Assembly: GCA_042088665.1 (NCBI GenBank)
Contig: JBELMB010000027.1
Span: 1 to 43,678 of the forward strand
Direction of reading: 5' to 3'
DNA from: JBELMB01 sp042088665
GTDB lineage: Bacteria > Pseudomonadota > Alphaproteobacteria > Rhodobacterales > Rhodobacteraceae
Length of the DNA stretch: 43,678 bases
Translations under genes and position numbers: made by a program
The notes under the pieces: model-generated
The model's database searches: none
Seen by the model: only the letters and a program-made list of their open reading frames with translations
What the model was told of the DNA's origin: nothing
In this document: piece by piece, positions 25,253 through 32,175 of the stretch
How the letters are laid out: each line of letters opens with the position of its first letter
Numbering within the stretch: position 1 is the stretch's first letter

Positions 25253-25633
25253 CTAGTCCGAACCGGACTGGGATTGAAACGCGGTGCTGTCCTCCAGAAG
25301 CTTGGCAAAAACGGGCCAGAAGAAGTCCTCGCCGATGTAACCTTCCATCCGGGCGACCTCTGCCCCGTCTTCGATGACGATGAACGTGGGGGTGAAGTTG
25401 ACGCGCCGGGCATAGGCCATGCCCTCCGGCGGACCCTCGCGCAGATCGGCGCGCACCAGCGGGGCGAATCGCCCTTCGGTCGTGTTCGGATAGGCCGGGG
25501 CAATCTGGTCATCCCAGGCCGCGCAATAGGCGCAGCCCGGCTGTTCGACCATGACAAGACGCACCTCGCCAGCCCAGGCCGCACCACACAGGGACAGGCC
25601 TGACAGGAAGAAAACGATCAGAGAATTACGCAT
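25253..25633 (-). CDS. soxS: Periplasmic thioredoxin SoxS
   Basis: A protein of 126 residues from ATG 25633; a GTG at 25648 would add five residues, and neither start has a strong ribosome site. A signal peptide (MRNSLIVFFLSGLSLCGAAWAG) is followed by a thioredoxin fold with active site Cys34-Ala-Tyr-Cys37 (QPGCAYCAAWDDQ) and the cis-Pro loop VNFTPTFIVIEDG. In Paracoccus, SoxS is a periplasmic thiol-disulfide protein needed to keep SoxYZ active. It is the first gene of the minus-strand soxS-soxR-soxT group, divergent from soxV. It is unrelated to enterobacterial SoxS. Confidence 0.9.
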   Translation of the reverse strand: MRNSLIVFFLSGLSLCGAAWAGEVRLVMVEQPGCAYCAAWDDQIAPAYPNTTEGRFAPLVRADLREGPPEGMAYARRVNFTPTFIVIEDGAEVARMEGYIGEDFFWPVFAKLLEDSTAFQSQSGSD

Positions 25634-25649
25634 GTGAGCAGGTCGCACG

Positions 25650-25696
25650 TTGACGTCGGTTTAACGGACAACGTAATCTGAATATGTGAATTGATC
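25650..25696 (+). promoter_or_regulatory. soxV promoter and candidate SoxR operator (sv region)
   Basis: TTGACG at 25650-25655 and TAATCT at 25674-25679, 18 bp apart, form a plausible sigma-70 promoter for soxV. Overlapping and just after the -10 lie two TGAAT half-sites in tandem (25679-25683 and 25687-25691). The second can be paired only with a poor left arm (ATCT instead of ATTC), giving a degenerate ATTC-N8-GAAT. The position would let SoxR block polymerase. This corresponds to the sv operator region described for SoxR in other sox clusters. Confidence 0.4.
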
Positions 25697-25713
25697 AAGA
25701 AAAGGCGCATCAC

Positions 25714-26451
25714 GTGCTTGATATTTCGTTTCTGGGGGCGGCGTTCGCCGGGCTTTTAAGCTTTTTCACCCCCTGCATCCTGCCGATGGTGCCCTTTTAC
25801 CTATGCTACATGGCCGGGATTTCCATGGCTGAACTGCGCGGCGATGACGGCATTCCAAAAGGTGCGCAGCGACGGCTGGTGGTCTCGGCGATTTGTTTCG
25901 CCGCCGGGGTCACGACGATATTCGTCTTGCTTGGGATGGGGGCCACCGGGTTGGGGCAGGCCTTTGCCGACTGGAAACGTCCCTTGTCTTACGTAGCCGC
26001 GGGGTTCCTGCTGGTGTTCGGTCTTCATTTCCTCGGCGTGATCCGCATCGGTCTGCTTTACCGCGAGGCGCGGGTCGAAAGCGACATGGCCCCCACTACG
26101 GTGCTGGGCGCCTATCTGATGGGGCTGGCCTTTGGATTTGGCTGGACGCCCTGCGTCGGACCTGCGCTGGCGTCGATCCTGATGATTGCCTCCGGTTTTG
26201 GCGAGATCTGGCGCGGCGGCCTGTTGCTGCTGGTCTACGGCGTGGGCATGACCGCGCCCTTTGTCGTGGCTGCGCTGTTTTCCGGGCCGTTCCTGCGGTG
26301 GACCGCGCGGCACCGCGACAAGCTGGTCTACGTCGAGAAGGTGATGGGCGTCATGCTCATCCTCTTTGCGATTCTCATTGTAACGGATACGGTCAACCTG
26401 ATCGCACAATGGATGTTGGAGACCTTTCCGGGCTGGACCAGCTTCAGCTGA
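25714..26451 (+). CDS. soxV: Membrane thiol-disulfide transporter SoxV (CcdA/DsbD family)
   Basis: A 245-residue CcdA-type protein with six predicted membrane helices. The two redox cysteines are in the paired motifs SFFTPCILPMVPFY (first helix) and GFGWTPCVGPALAS (fourth helix). SoxV carries electrons from cytoplasmic thioredoxin across the membrane to periplasmic SoxW, ultimately reducing the SoxYZ carrier. The start is GTG 25714; no ATG is nearby in frame before MVPFY. soxW follows 56 bp later, and the gene is divergent from soxS. Confidence 0.95.
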   Translation: MLDISFLGAAFAGLLSFFTPCILPMVPFYLCYMAGISMAELRGDDGIPKGAQRRLVVSAICFAAGVTTIFVLLGMGATGLGQAFADWKRPLSYVAAGFLLVFGLHFLGVIRIGLLYREARVESDMAPTTVLGAYLMGLAFGFGWTPCVGPALASILMIASGFGEIWRGGLLLLVYGVGMTAPFVVAALFSGPFLRWTARHRDKLVYVEKVMGVMLILFAILIVTDTVNLIAQWMLETFPGWTSFS

Positions 26452-26507
26452 TCGCCACAGGCGAGGATGATCGCGCGCGTGGCGCGCCTTTGTGAGGAGA
26501 ATGAGCG

Positions 26508-27092
26508 ATGCGAGCAATCTTGGCTGTGGCCCTTGGGGCCCTGATGGCACTGCCAGCCTCGGCGGCGGAACTGGGGGATGACGGCTTGTACAAGTCGCCC
26601 TGGATGCGCGACACCTTCAAGGATCTGCGCGAGGACCTCGAAGAAGCCAACGCAGAGGGCAAGCGGTTGGTGCTGTTCTTTGAACAGCGCGGCTGCATCT
26701 ACTGCAAGAAGATGCACGAAGAGGTCTTTTCCGACCCCGAGGTCTCCGACTACATCGCAGAGCACTACTTTGTCGTGCAGATGAACCTGTATGGCGATGT
26801 CGAGGTGACGGATTTCGACGGCGAAGCGCTGTCAGAGAAGGAGATGGCGCGGCGCTGGCGGGTGATGTTCACGCCGAACGTGGTGTTTTTGCCCGAGGAG
26901 GTCGGCGAAGAGCAGACCGCCGTCGAAGCGGCGGTTGCGGTGATGCCCGGGGCCTTTGGCAAAGGCACTTCGCTCGACATGTTCACATGGGTCGCGGAAA
27001 AGCGTTACGACATGGTCGGTGACACTGGCGAAGACTTTCAGCGCTACCACGCCCGCCGGATTCAGGAACGCAGCAACGGCAGTTTCGACTGA
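26508..27092 (+). CDS. soxW: Periplasmic thioredoxin SoxW
   Basis: A protein of 194 residues. The signal peptide MRAILAVALGALMALPASAA is followed by a thioredoxin-like domain with active site Cys63-Ile-Tyr-Cys66 (EQRGCIYCKKMHEEV) and cis-Pro segment VMFTPNVVFLP. SoxW receives electrons from SoxV and passes them to periplasmic sulfur-carrier proteins. The CxYC active site is shared with SoxS (CAYC), suggesting related partners. A GAGGAG ribosome site precedes the ATG. A 456-bp non-coding region separates it from soxX, so soxVW and soxX onward may be separately transcribed. Confidence 0.93.
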   Translation: MRAILAVALGALMALPASAAELGDDGLYKSPWMRDTFKDLREDLEEANAEGKRLVLFFEQRGCIYCKKMHEEVFSDPEVSDYIAEHYFVVQMNLYGDVEVTDFDGEALSEKEMARRWRVMFTPNVVFLPEEVGEEQTAVEAAVAVMPGAFGKGTSLDMFTWVAEKRYDMVGDTGEDFQRYHARRIQERSNGSFD

Positions 27093-27267
27093 TCAGGGTT
27101 GCGCATTTGGCAGGGCTGACCCTGCGCGAATCAATCACGTCTTCGTGCGCAGGGCGTGAAGTGACGCCTGTCTGATGGCAGGGGTGTCGGGGCCTGCGAC
27201 GGCATGGACTCGTGCGACGCGGGCCCTTTGTCGCAAGTGTGCGAGCCCTTGGCGGCGCAGGCGCGCA

Positions 27268-27279
27268 CAAGAATTCTTG
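27268..27279. repeat. 12-bp perfect palindrome CAAGAATTCTTG
   Basis: A perfect palindrome without spacer in the soxW-soxX gap, about 45 bp upstream of the proposed soxX -35. Its symmetry suits a dimeric regulator bound from upstream, but no known site was recognised. Confidence 0.4.
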
Positions 27280-27322
27280 CAGATTTTAGTCTGACTGCGT
27301 CAGTGGCGGGCCCGGACGAGAT

Positions 27323-27351
27323 TTCGCAAGCATATGATTTTGAGATATAAA
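27323..27351 (+). promoter_or_regulatory. Candidate soxX promoter
   Basis: TTCGCA (27323-27328) and TATAAA (27346-27351) with a 17-bp spacer, in a locally AT-rich stretch. The -10 is close to consensus and the -35 is partial. It would give a leader of roughly 190 bases with the SoxR-type inverted repeat inside it. Confidence 0.35.
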
Positions 27352-27426
27352 AACTGGATTCAATCCTGTTGGGCGGGCGCGTGCATCCCAGACACAAGCA
27401 AGGGGTGCGCGGTTTTACGACGCATT

Positions 27427-27444
27427 AATTCATATCCGTGAATT
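27427..27444. promoter_or_regulatory. soxR: SoxR/SqrR-type operator before soxX
   Basis: AATTCA (27427-27432) and TGAATT (27439-27444) form a perfect inverted repeat with a 6-bp spacer. Written as ATTC-N8-GAAT it matches the motif reported for SqrR, a close relative of SoxR. It lies 105 bp before the soxX ATG, in the soxW-soxX gap where SoxR binds in other organisms. The gene symbol given is that of the proposed binding regulator. Confidence 0.6.
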
Positions 27445-27548
27445 TGATGTTGCGTCAGCCCGGGACGGTGTCCTACGGTATGCACAGCCGCGAGGAATTA
27501 GAGCGATTGGTAACATTCGCAAGCCCCTCGCATGCCGAGGGAGGAAAA

Positions 27549-28028
27549 ATGAAACTTACAGCACTGACCGCCGTTGTCGCGCTGAGCGCAGCTATGGTGT
27601 CCGCCGAAACCGTTGGCCCGAACGATCTGTCGTTCGGAGAATACGGTGAGATCGAAGCATCGCTGACAGGCGTCGAAGGCAACCCCGAAGCCGGGCGTGA
27701 ACTCATGATCGCCAAGGGCAAGGGCAACTGCCTCGCCTGCCACGAAGTGAGCGCCTTGAAAGATGCTCCGTTCCACGGCGAAGTGGGCCCGATGCTGGAC
27801 GGCGTTGGTGGCTACCGCACGGCGGGTGAGCTTCGCGGGATCGTGGCAAATGCCAAGATGACATTTGAAGGTACGGTGATGCCGGCTTTCTACAAGACCA
27901 GCGGTTTCAACCGCCCGGGCGATGGCTACACCGGGAAGGCCGCAAAAGAAGAAGACCTGACGCCGATCCTGACGGCCCAGGAAGTCGAAGATGTGGTCGC
28001 CTTCCTGATGACCCTTCAGGACAGCTGA
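27549..28028 (+). CDS. soxX: Sulfur oxidation cytochrome c SoxX
   Basis: The monoheme subunit of the periplasmic SoxXA complex, which joins thiosulfate to the SoxY cysteine and takes the two electrons. From ATG 27549, after a GGGAGGA ribosome site, it is 159 residues. A signal peptide (MKLTALTAVVALSAAMVSAE) is followed by heme site Cys61-Leu-Ala-Cys64-His65 and likely axial Met111 in GTVMPAFYK. It heads the soxXYZ gene set, 22 bp before soxY. The in-frame extension to GTG 27438 overlaps the operator and is not used. Confidence 0.96.
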   Translation: MKLTALTAVVALSAAMVSAETVGPNDLSFGEYGEIEASLTGVEGNPEAGRELMIAKGKGNCLACHEVSALKDAPFHGEVGPMLDGVGGYRTAGELRGIVANAKMTFEGTVMPAFYKTSGFNRPGDGYTGKAAKEEDLTPILTAQEVEDVVAFLMTLQDS

Positions 28029-28056
28029 ACGCAATTTTATTTCGAGGAGTATGACG

Positions 28057-28473
28057 ATGGACTTCACGCGTCGCGAAACGCTGGCCCTTGGTGCCGGTGC
28101 AGCGCTGCTGACCGTTCTGCCGTTCCGTGCAAATGCGGCGGTTGACGAACTGATCAACGAATTCACTGGCGGTGCCGCCGTGGCAGATGGTGGTGTCGAA
28201 CTGACCGCGCCGGAAATCGCCGAAAACGGCAACACCGTGCCGATCTCGGTCGACGCCGCTGGCGCCTCCGCGATCATGGTGCTGGCAGCTGGCAACCCGA
28301 CCCCGCCGGTGGCCACGTTCAACTTTGGCCCGCTTGCGGCCTCGCAGTCGGCCTCCACCCGGATCCGCCTCGCGGGCACCCAGGATGTGATCGCCATTGC
28401 CAAGCTGGCGGATGGCTCTTTCGCCCGCGCCTCCAAGGCCGTGAAGGTCACCATCGGCGGCTGCGGCGGCTAA
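28057..28473 (+). CDS. soxY: Sulfur carrier subunit SoxY
   Basis: The covalent sulfur carrier of the Sox pathway. It has 138 residues from ATG 28057; ATG 28051 lies only two bases after the CGAGGAGT ribosome site and is unlikely. The N-terminus has a twin-arginine signal (FTRRETLALGAGAALL). The C-terminus ends with the swinging arm GGCGG (residues 134-138), where Cys136 binds the sulfur substrate. As SoxYZ is exported folded by the Tat system, SoxZ travels with it. Two hairpins follow before soxZ. Confidence 0.97.
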   Translation: MDFTRRETLALGAGAALLTVLPFRANAAVDELINEFTGGAAVADGGVELTAPEIAENGNTVPISVDAAGASAIMVLAAGNPTPPVATFNFGPLAASQSASTRIRLAGTQDVIAIAKLADGSFARASKAVKVTIGGCGG

Positions 28474-28519
28474 GTGTCGGAGCAGTCCCGACACCTGCGC
28501 GAACCGGTTTCGCGGTTCG
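28474..28519 (+). repeat. Two adjacent hairpins in the soxY-soxZ gap
   Basis: GTGTCGG (28474-28480) pairs with CCGACAC (28488-28494), loop of seven. CGAACCG (28500-28506) pairs with CGGTTCG (28513-28519), loop of six. They begin right after the soxY stop (28471-28473) and carry no T run, so they are more likely mRNA stability or processing elements than terminators. Confidence 0.55.
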
Positions 28520-28554
28520 GGATTGCGTCCACTGCATTACAGGAGATTTGAGAA

Positions 28555-28884
28555 ATGGCATCTGGTGTCAAACCCCGCGTCAAGGTCCCGAAGTCTGCCG
28601 CTGCTGGTGACTCGATCACCATCAAGACCCTGATTTCCCACAAGATGGAATCCGGTCAGCGCAAGGACAAAGAGGGCAACACGATCCCGCGTTCGATCAT
28701 CAACCGCTTCACTGCCGACTTCAACGGACAGAACGTGGTTGACGTAAAGATCGAGCCCGCGATCTCGACCAACCCGTATTTCGAGTTCGACGCAACCGTT
28801 CCCGAAGCCGGTGAGTTTACCTTCACATGGTATGACGACGACGGTGACGTGTACGACACGTCGAAGAAGATCAAGATCGGCTAA
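28555..28884 (+). CDS. soxZ: Sulfur carrier subunit SoxZ
   Basis: The 109-residue partner of SoxY, with an immunoglobulin-like beta sandwich. There is no signal peptide and no cysteine, as expected for a protein exported piggyback with SoxY. Family segments are KPRVKVPKSAAAGDSITIKTLISHKMESGQR near the start and GEFTFTWYDDDGDVYDTSKKIKIG at the end. An AGGAGAT ribosome site precedes the ATG. A strong 14-bp hairpin follows before soxA. Confidence 0.97.
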   Translation: MASGVKPRVKVPKSAAAGDSITIKTLISHKMESGQRKDKEGNTIPRSIINRFTADFNGQNVVDVKIEPAISTNPYFEFDATVPEAGEFTFTWYDDDGDVYDTSKKIKIG

Positions 28885-28892
28885 ATGCCTTG

Positions 28893-28926
28893 CCAGCCCC
28901 CTTCGGAACGCGCCGAAGGGGGCTGG
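28893..28926 (+). repeat. 14-bp perfect hairpin between soxZ and soxA
   Basis: Bases 28893-28906 pair perfectly with 28913-28926 around a 6-base loop (AACGCG), eight bases after the soxZ stop. No T run follows (TCGCC), so read-through into soxA is expected. A likely role is to protect the upstream soxXYZ message or to limit downstream transcription. Confidence 0.7.
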
Positions 28927-28976
28927 TCGCCATCCGTCGCAGGGTCTGTGACGGAAAGCTCCAGGGAGGGACTATA

Positions 28977-29828
28977 ATGAATTTCAAGGCACTGACGGCT
29001 GTGGCCGCTCTGCTTGTGGCGCCCGTTGCCTTTGCAGGCGGCGCCGACGACGACACGCTGATCCTGAATGACGACATCGAGATGATCACCAAGACCGCCG
29101 CGCCTGCGCATCTGGACGGCGTCGTGGACGAGATCATCTCTGGCTGGCACTTCCGCAAGGATGAAACCCAGGCCCAGCAGATGGATGACTTCGAAAACCA
29201 GGGCATGATCTTTGTCGATCAGGCCGCAGAGGTCTGGGAAACGGCGGACGGGTCCGAGGGCAAGTCCTGCGCCGATTGCCATGGCGATGCCGCCGAGAGC
29301 ATGCAGGGCGTGGCCGCGACCTACCCCAAGTGGAACGCCGAAGCCGGTGAACTGCGCACCCTGCAGATGCAGGTCAACGATTGCCGCACCACGCGGATGG
29401 GCGCTGACGCGTGGAAGTACGACGCCGGTGGCGCTGTGAGCATGGAAGCCATGATCACGTCGCACTCGCGCAACACGACCGTCAACGTGGCCATTGATGG
29501 CCCCGCGGCCGATGCTTGGGCGCAGGGCAAGGAACTGTACTACACCCGCACCGGCCAGCTGGAGCTGTCCTGCGCGTCCTGCCACGAGGAAAACTACGGC
29601 AACTACATCCGTGCCGACCACCTCAGCCAGGGTCAGATCAACGGCTTCCCGGCCTACCGTCTGAAGAACGCGAAGCTGAACGGCGTGCATTCCCGGTTCA
29701 AGGGCTGCGTGCGTGACACCCGTGCACATACCTACAGCGCCGGCTCCGAAGAGTTCATCGCGCTGGAACTCTATGTGAAGTCGCGCGGCAACGGTCTCTC
29801 GGTCGAAGGACCGTCCGTCCGCAACTAA
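28977..29828 (+). CDS. soxA: Sulfur oxidation diheme cytochrome c SoxA
   Basis: The catalytic subunit of SoxXA, 283 residues from ATG 28977 with AGGGAGGG upstream. The signal peptide is MNFKALTAVAALLVAPVAFA. It is a diheme form: Cys98-Ala-Asp-Cys101-His102 and Cys199-Ala-Ser-Cys202-His203. Cys244 in HSRFKGCVRDT is the expected active-site heme ligand that carries a cysteine persulfide in characterised enzymes, and Cys136 in VNDCRTT is the probable ligand of the other heme. Both heme sites are intact, like Paracoccus and Rhodovulum SoxA, unlike single-heme types. A terminator-like hairpin separates it from soxB. Confidence 0.97.
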   Translation: MNFKALTAVAALLVAPVAFAGGADDDTLILNDDIEMITKTAAPAHLDGVVDEIISGWHFRKDETQAQQMDDFENQGMIFVDQAAEVWETADGSEGKSCADCHGDAAESMQGVAATYPKWNAEAGELRTLQMQVNDCRTTRMGADAWKYDAGGAVSMEAMITSHSRNTTVNVAIDGPAADAWAQGKELYYTRTGQLELSCASCHEENYGNYIRADHLSQGQINGFPAYRLKNAKLNGVHSRFKGCVRDTRAHTYSAGSEEFIALELYVKSRGNGLSVEGPSVRN

Positions 29829-29836
29829 ATCCCAAG

Positions 29837-29867
29837 CCCCCACGTGCCAGCGCGCGCGGGGGTTTTT
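29837..29867 (+). terminator. Intrinsic terminator/attenuator between soxA and soxB
   Basis: CCCCC (29837-29841) pairs with GGGGG (29858-29862), extended inward by CGTG/CGCG-type pairs after one mismatch, followed by TTTTT at 29863-29867. It lies eight bases after the soxA stop. In the middle of a gene cluster it probably acts as a partial terminator. Confidence 0.7.
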
Positions 29868-29882
29868 CCTTTATAACCCATT

Positions 29883-29900
29883 CACACATGCGCATGTGTG
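29883..29900. promoter_or_regulatory. 18-bp perfect palindrome upstream of soxB
   Basis: CACACATGCGCATGTGTG is a perfect 18-bp palindrome between the soxA terminator and the soxB ATG at 29926. It could be an operator for a dimeric regulator at a second promoter, or an RNA hairpin near the soxB ribosome site. No clear -10/-35 could be assigned. Confidence 0.45.
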
Positions 29901-29925
29901 TCATGAGACAGAAAGACCCCTCCCC

Positions 29926-31626
29926 ATGATCTCAAGACGCGATTTTCTGCAGGTGTCCATGGCGGCCTCGGCAATGGTCGGGGCCTCCGGGTTTGGCAAC
30001 TGGGCGCGGCTCGCGGCGCAGCAGAGCCTCACACAGGACCAGCTTCTGCAGTTTGACACTTTCGGCAACGTGAGCCTGATCCACGTCACCGATATCCATG
30101 CGCAGATGAAGCCGATCTACTTCCGCGAGCCTTCGATCAACATCGGGGTTGGCGGCAACCGGGGCGCGGTGCCCCACATCACCGGTGCGGATTTCCGCAA
30201 GGCATATGGCATCGCGGATGGCTCCCCCTCCGCCTATGCGCTGACATATGACGATTTTTCCTCGCTTGCGCAGGGCTATGGCAAGGTTGGCGGGCTGGAC
30301 CGGGTGTCCACCGTGGTCAACGCCATCCGCGCAGAGCGTCCCGACGCCTTGTTGCTGGATGGCGGCGACACGTGGCACGGATCCTACACCTGCTACCAGA
30401 CCGAAGGCCAGGACATGGTCAACGTGATGAACGGGCTGAAGCCGGACGCCATGACCTTTCACTGGGAGTTCACGCTGGGATCCGAGCGCGTGGCAGAACT
30501 GGTCGAGGGCCTGCCGTTTGCCGCCTTGGGCCAGAACATCTTTGATGCGGAGTGGGACGAACCCGCCTCGGATCTCTTTCCGCCCTACAAGTTCTTTGAG
30601 CGTGGCGGCGTGAAGATCGCCGTGATCGGTCAGGCCTTTCCGTACATGCCGATCGCCAACCCGCGCTGGATGTTCCCGGAATACAGCTTTGGCATACGTG
30701 ACCAGAACATGCAGGCCATGGTCGACGAAGTGCGCGATGCAGGCGCCGAGCTGGTGGTTTGCCTCAGCCACAACGGCTTTGACGTGGACAAGCAGATGGC
30801 GTCCAATGTCTCGGGCATTGACGTGATCCTGACCGGCCACACCCACGACGCGCTGCCCGAGCCGGTGCTCGTGGGCGAGACGATCCTGATCGCCTCCGGC
30901 TCCAACGGGAAATTCGTCAGCCGCGTCGATCTGGACGTGCGCGACGGGCGCATGATGGGCTTCCGCCACAAGCTGATCCCGATCTTTTCGGATGTGATCG
31001 CGCCGGACCCGCAAGTCGCTTCGTTGATCGACGCGGAACGCGCGCCCTACAAGGCAGAGCTGGAAGAAGTCATCGGGCAGACGGACACGCTGCTGTATCG
31101 CCGCGGCAACTTCAACGGATCCTGGGATGACCTGATCTGCGACGCGCTGATTTCCGAACGGGATGCAGACATCGCCATGTCGCCGGGCGTGCGTTGGGGG
31201 CCAAGCCTGATCCCCGGGGACGACATCACCCGCGAGGATATCTGGAACGTCACCTCCATGTCCTATGGCGAGGCTTATCGCTCTGAAATGACGGGGGAAT
31301 TCATCAAGGTGATCCTTGAGGACGTGGCGGATAACATCTTTAACCCCGACCCCTATTACCAGCAGGGGGGCGACATGGTGCGCATCGGGGGCATGGCCTA
31401 CCGCTGCGACGTGAACAAGCCGCAGGGGCAGCGGATCTCTGACATGACGCTGATCAAGACCGGCGAGGCAATCGACCCGGCAAGCACCTATGTGGTCGCC
31501 GGCTGGGCCAGCGTGAACGAGGGCACGGAAGGCCCGCAGATCTGGGACGTGGTCGAGAACCATATCCGAAAGCTGGGCACCGTCACACTGGAGCCCAACA
31601 CAAGCGTCGAGGTGGTTGGCGCATAA
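29926..31626 (+). CDS. soxB: Thiosulfohydrolase SoxB
   Basis: A dimanganese hydrolase releasing sulfate from SoxY-bound thiosulfonate. From ATG 29926 it has 566 residues with a twin-arginine signal (MISRRDFLQVSMAASAMVGA). The metallophosphoesterase-type N-terminal domain shows HVTDIHAQ (Asp56, His58), LLDGGDTWHGS, MTFHWEFTLG, CLSHNGFDVDK and LTGHTHDALPEP, the metal-ligand motifs of the 5'-nucleotidase superfamily with the HWE variant typical of SoxB. The C-terminal 5'-nucleotidase-like domain follows (DTLLYRRGNFNGSWDDLICDAL). The longer frame to GTG 29896 runs into the palindrome and lacks a signal start. It is distinct from the sarcosine oxidase soxB at 3644. Confidence 0.97.
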   Translation: MISRRDFLQVSMAASAMVGASGFGNWARLAAQQSLTQDQLLQFDTFGNVSLIHVTDIHAQMKPIYFREPSINIGVGGNRGAVPHITGADFRKAYGIADGSPSAYALTYDDFSSLAQGYGKVGGLDRVSTVVNAIRAERPDALLLDGGDTWHGSYTCYQTEGQDMVNVMNGLKPDAMTFHWEFTLGSERVAELVEGLPFAALGQNIFDAEWDEPASDLFPPYKFFERGGVKIAVIGQAFPYMPIANPRWMFPEYSFGIRDQNMQAMVDEVRDAGAELVVCLSHNGFDVDKQMASNVSGIDVILTGHTHDALPEPVLVGETILIASGSNGKFVSRVDLDVRDGRMMGFRHKLIPIFSDVIAPDPQVASLIDAERAPYKAELEEVIGQTDTLLYRRGNFNGSWDDLICDALISERDADIAMSPGVRWGPSLIPGDDITREDIWNVTSMSYGEAYRSEMTGEFIKVILEDVADNIFNPDPYYQQGGDMVRIGGMAYRCDVNKPQGQRISDMTLIKTGEAIDPASTYVVAGWASVNEGTEGPQIWDVVENHIRKLGTVTLEPNTSVEVVGA

Positions 31627-31666
31627 GCGCCGCCGCCTCACACACAGACTTGGGAGGAGACCCACG

Positions 31667-32098
31667 ATGACCCGTATCCTAGCAGCCGTGCTTGCGGCCA
31701 GTGTCGCCAGCACCGCCTTTGCCGAGGGACAGACCCATTACGTGGCAGTCCATGTGGATCAGAACGACCCGCAAGTCATGAACATGGCCCTGAACAACGT
31801 GGCCAACATGACGCGCTACTACGAAAGCCAGGGCGACACGGTCGTCGTCGAGGTGGTCACCTATGGGCCGGGCCTGAACATGTTTGTGCCGGGCAAGAGC
31901 CCCGTCGCTGACCGTGTGTCGACAATGGCGCTGGAGATGGAAAACCTCTCTTTCGCGGCTTGCGGCAACACGCATCGCGCCATGTCCGCGAAGGCAGGCA
32001 AAGAGGTTGCCCTGATGTCCGAAGCCACCGTTGTGCCCTCGGGCGTCGTGCGGCTGATCGAATTGCAAGAGCAGGGCTACGCCTACATCCGCCCCTGA
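31667..32098 (+). CDS. Exported DsrE-like protein within the sox operon
   Basis: A protein of 143 residues from ATG 31667, with a strong GGGAGGAGA ribosome site. A Sec signal peptide (MTRILAAVLAASVASTAFA) is followed by a DsrE/DsrF-like fold: HYVAVHVDQNDPQVMNMALNN, VEVVTYGPGLNMF, and the single cysteine Cys99 in NLSFAACGNTHRAM, where DsrE-type sulfur carriers have their active cysteine. It lies 40 bp after soxB and 77 bp before soxC. A periplasmic sulfur-binding or sulfur-relay role is inferred from the conserved fold, the lone cysteine and the location; no function is established that I know of. Confidence 0.8.
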   Translation: MTRILAAVLAASVASTAFAEGQTHYVAVHVDQNDPQVMNMALNNVANMTRYYESQGDTVVVEVVTYGPGLNMFVPGKSPVADRVSTMALEMENLSFAACGNTHRAMSAKAGKEVALMSEATVVPSGVVRLIELQEQGYAYIRP

Positions 32099-32175
32099 CC
32101 CGGCACGTCAACCTCGCGGGGCAAGCCGAGCGCCCTGTATGAAATTCTAGTCTTCTCAATGAATTGGAGATTGCC

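Larger units (their letters stand above)
27093..27548. promoter_or_regulatory. soxW-soxX control region (456 bp)
   Basis: The longest non-coding gap in the window. No credible gene lies in it: the open frames have no ribosome site or family features. It contains a 12-bp palindrome, a promoter candidate and a perfect inverted repeat fitting the SoxR/SqrR operator, each listed separately. Its right part, 27445-27540, would form a long 5' leader if transcription starts near 27358. Confidence 0.65.

Noticed and set aside
27131..27397. Possible small gene in the soxW-soxX gap
   Set aside because: The open frames lack a ribosome site and a plausible start, and the stretch carries promoter and operator signals instead.
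29932..31713. Long minus-strand open frame opposite soxB
   Set aside because: Antisense to a clear soxB gene; His- and Val-rich mirror translation without motifs.
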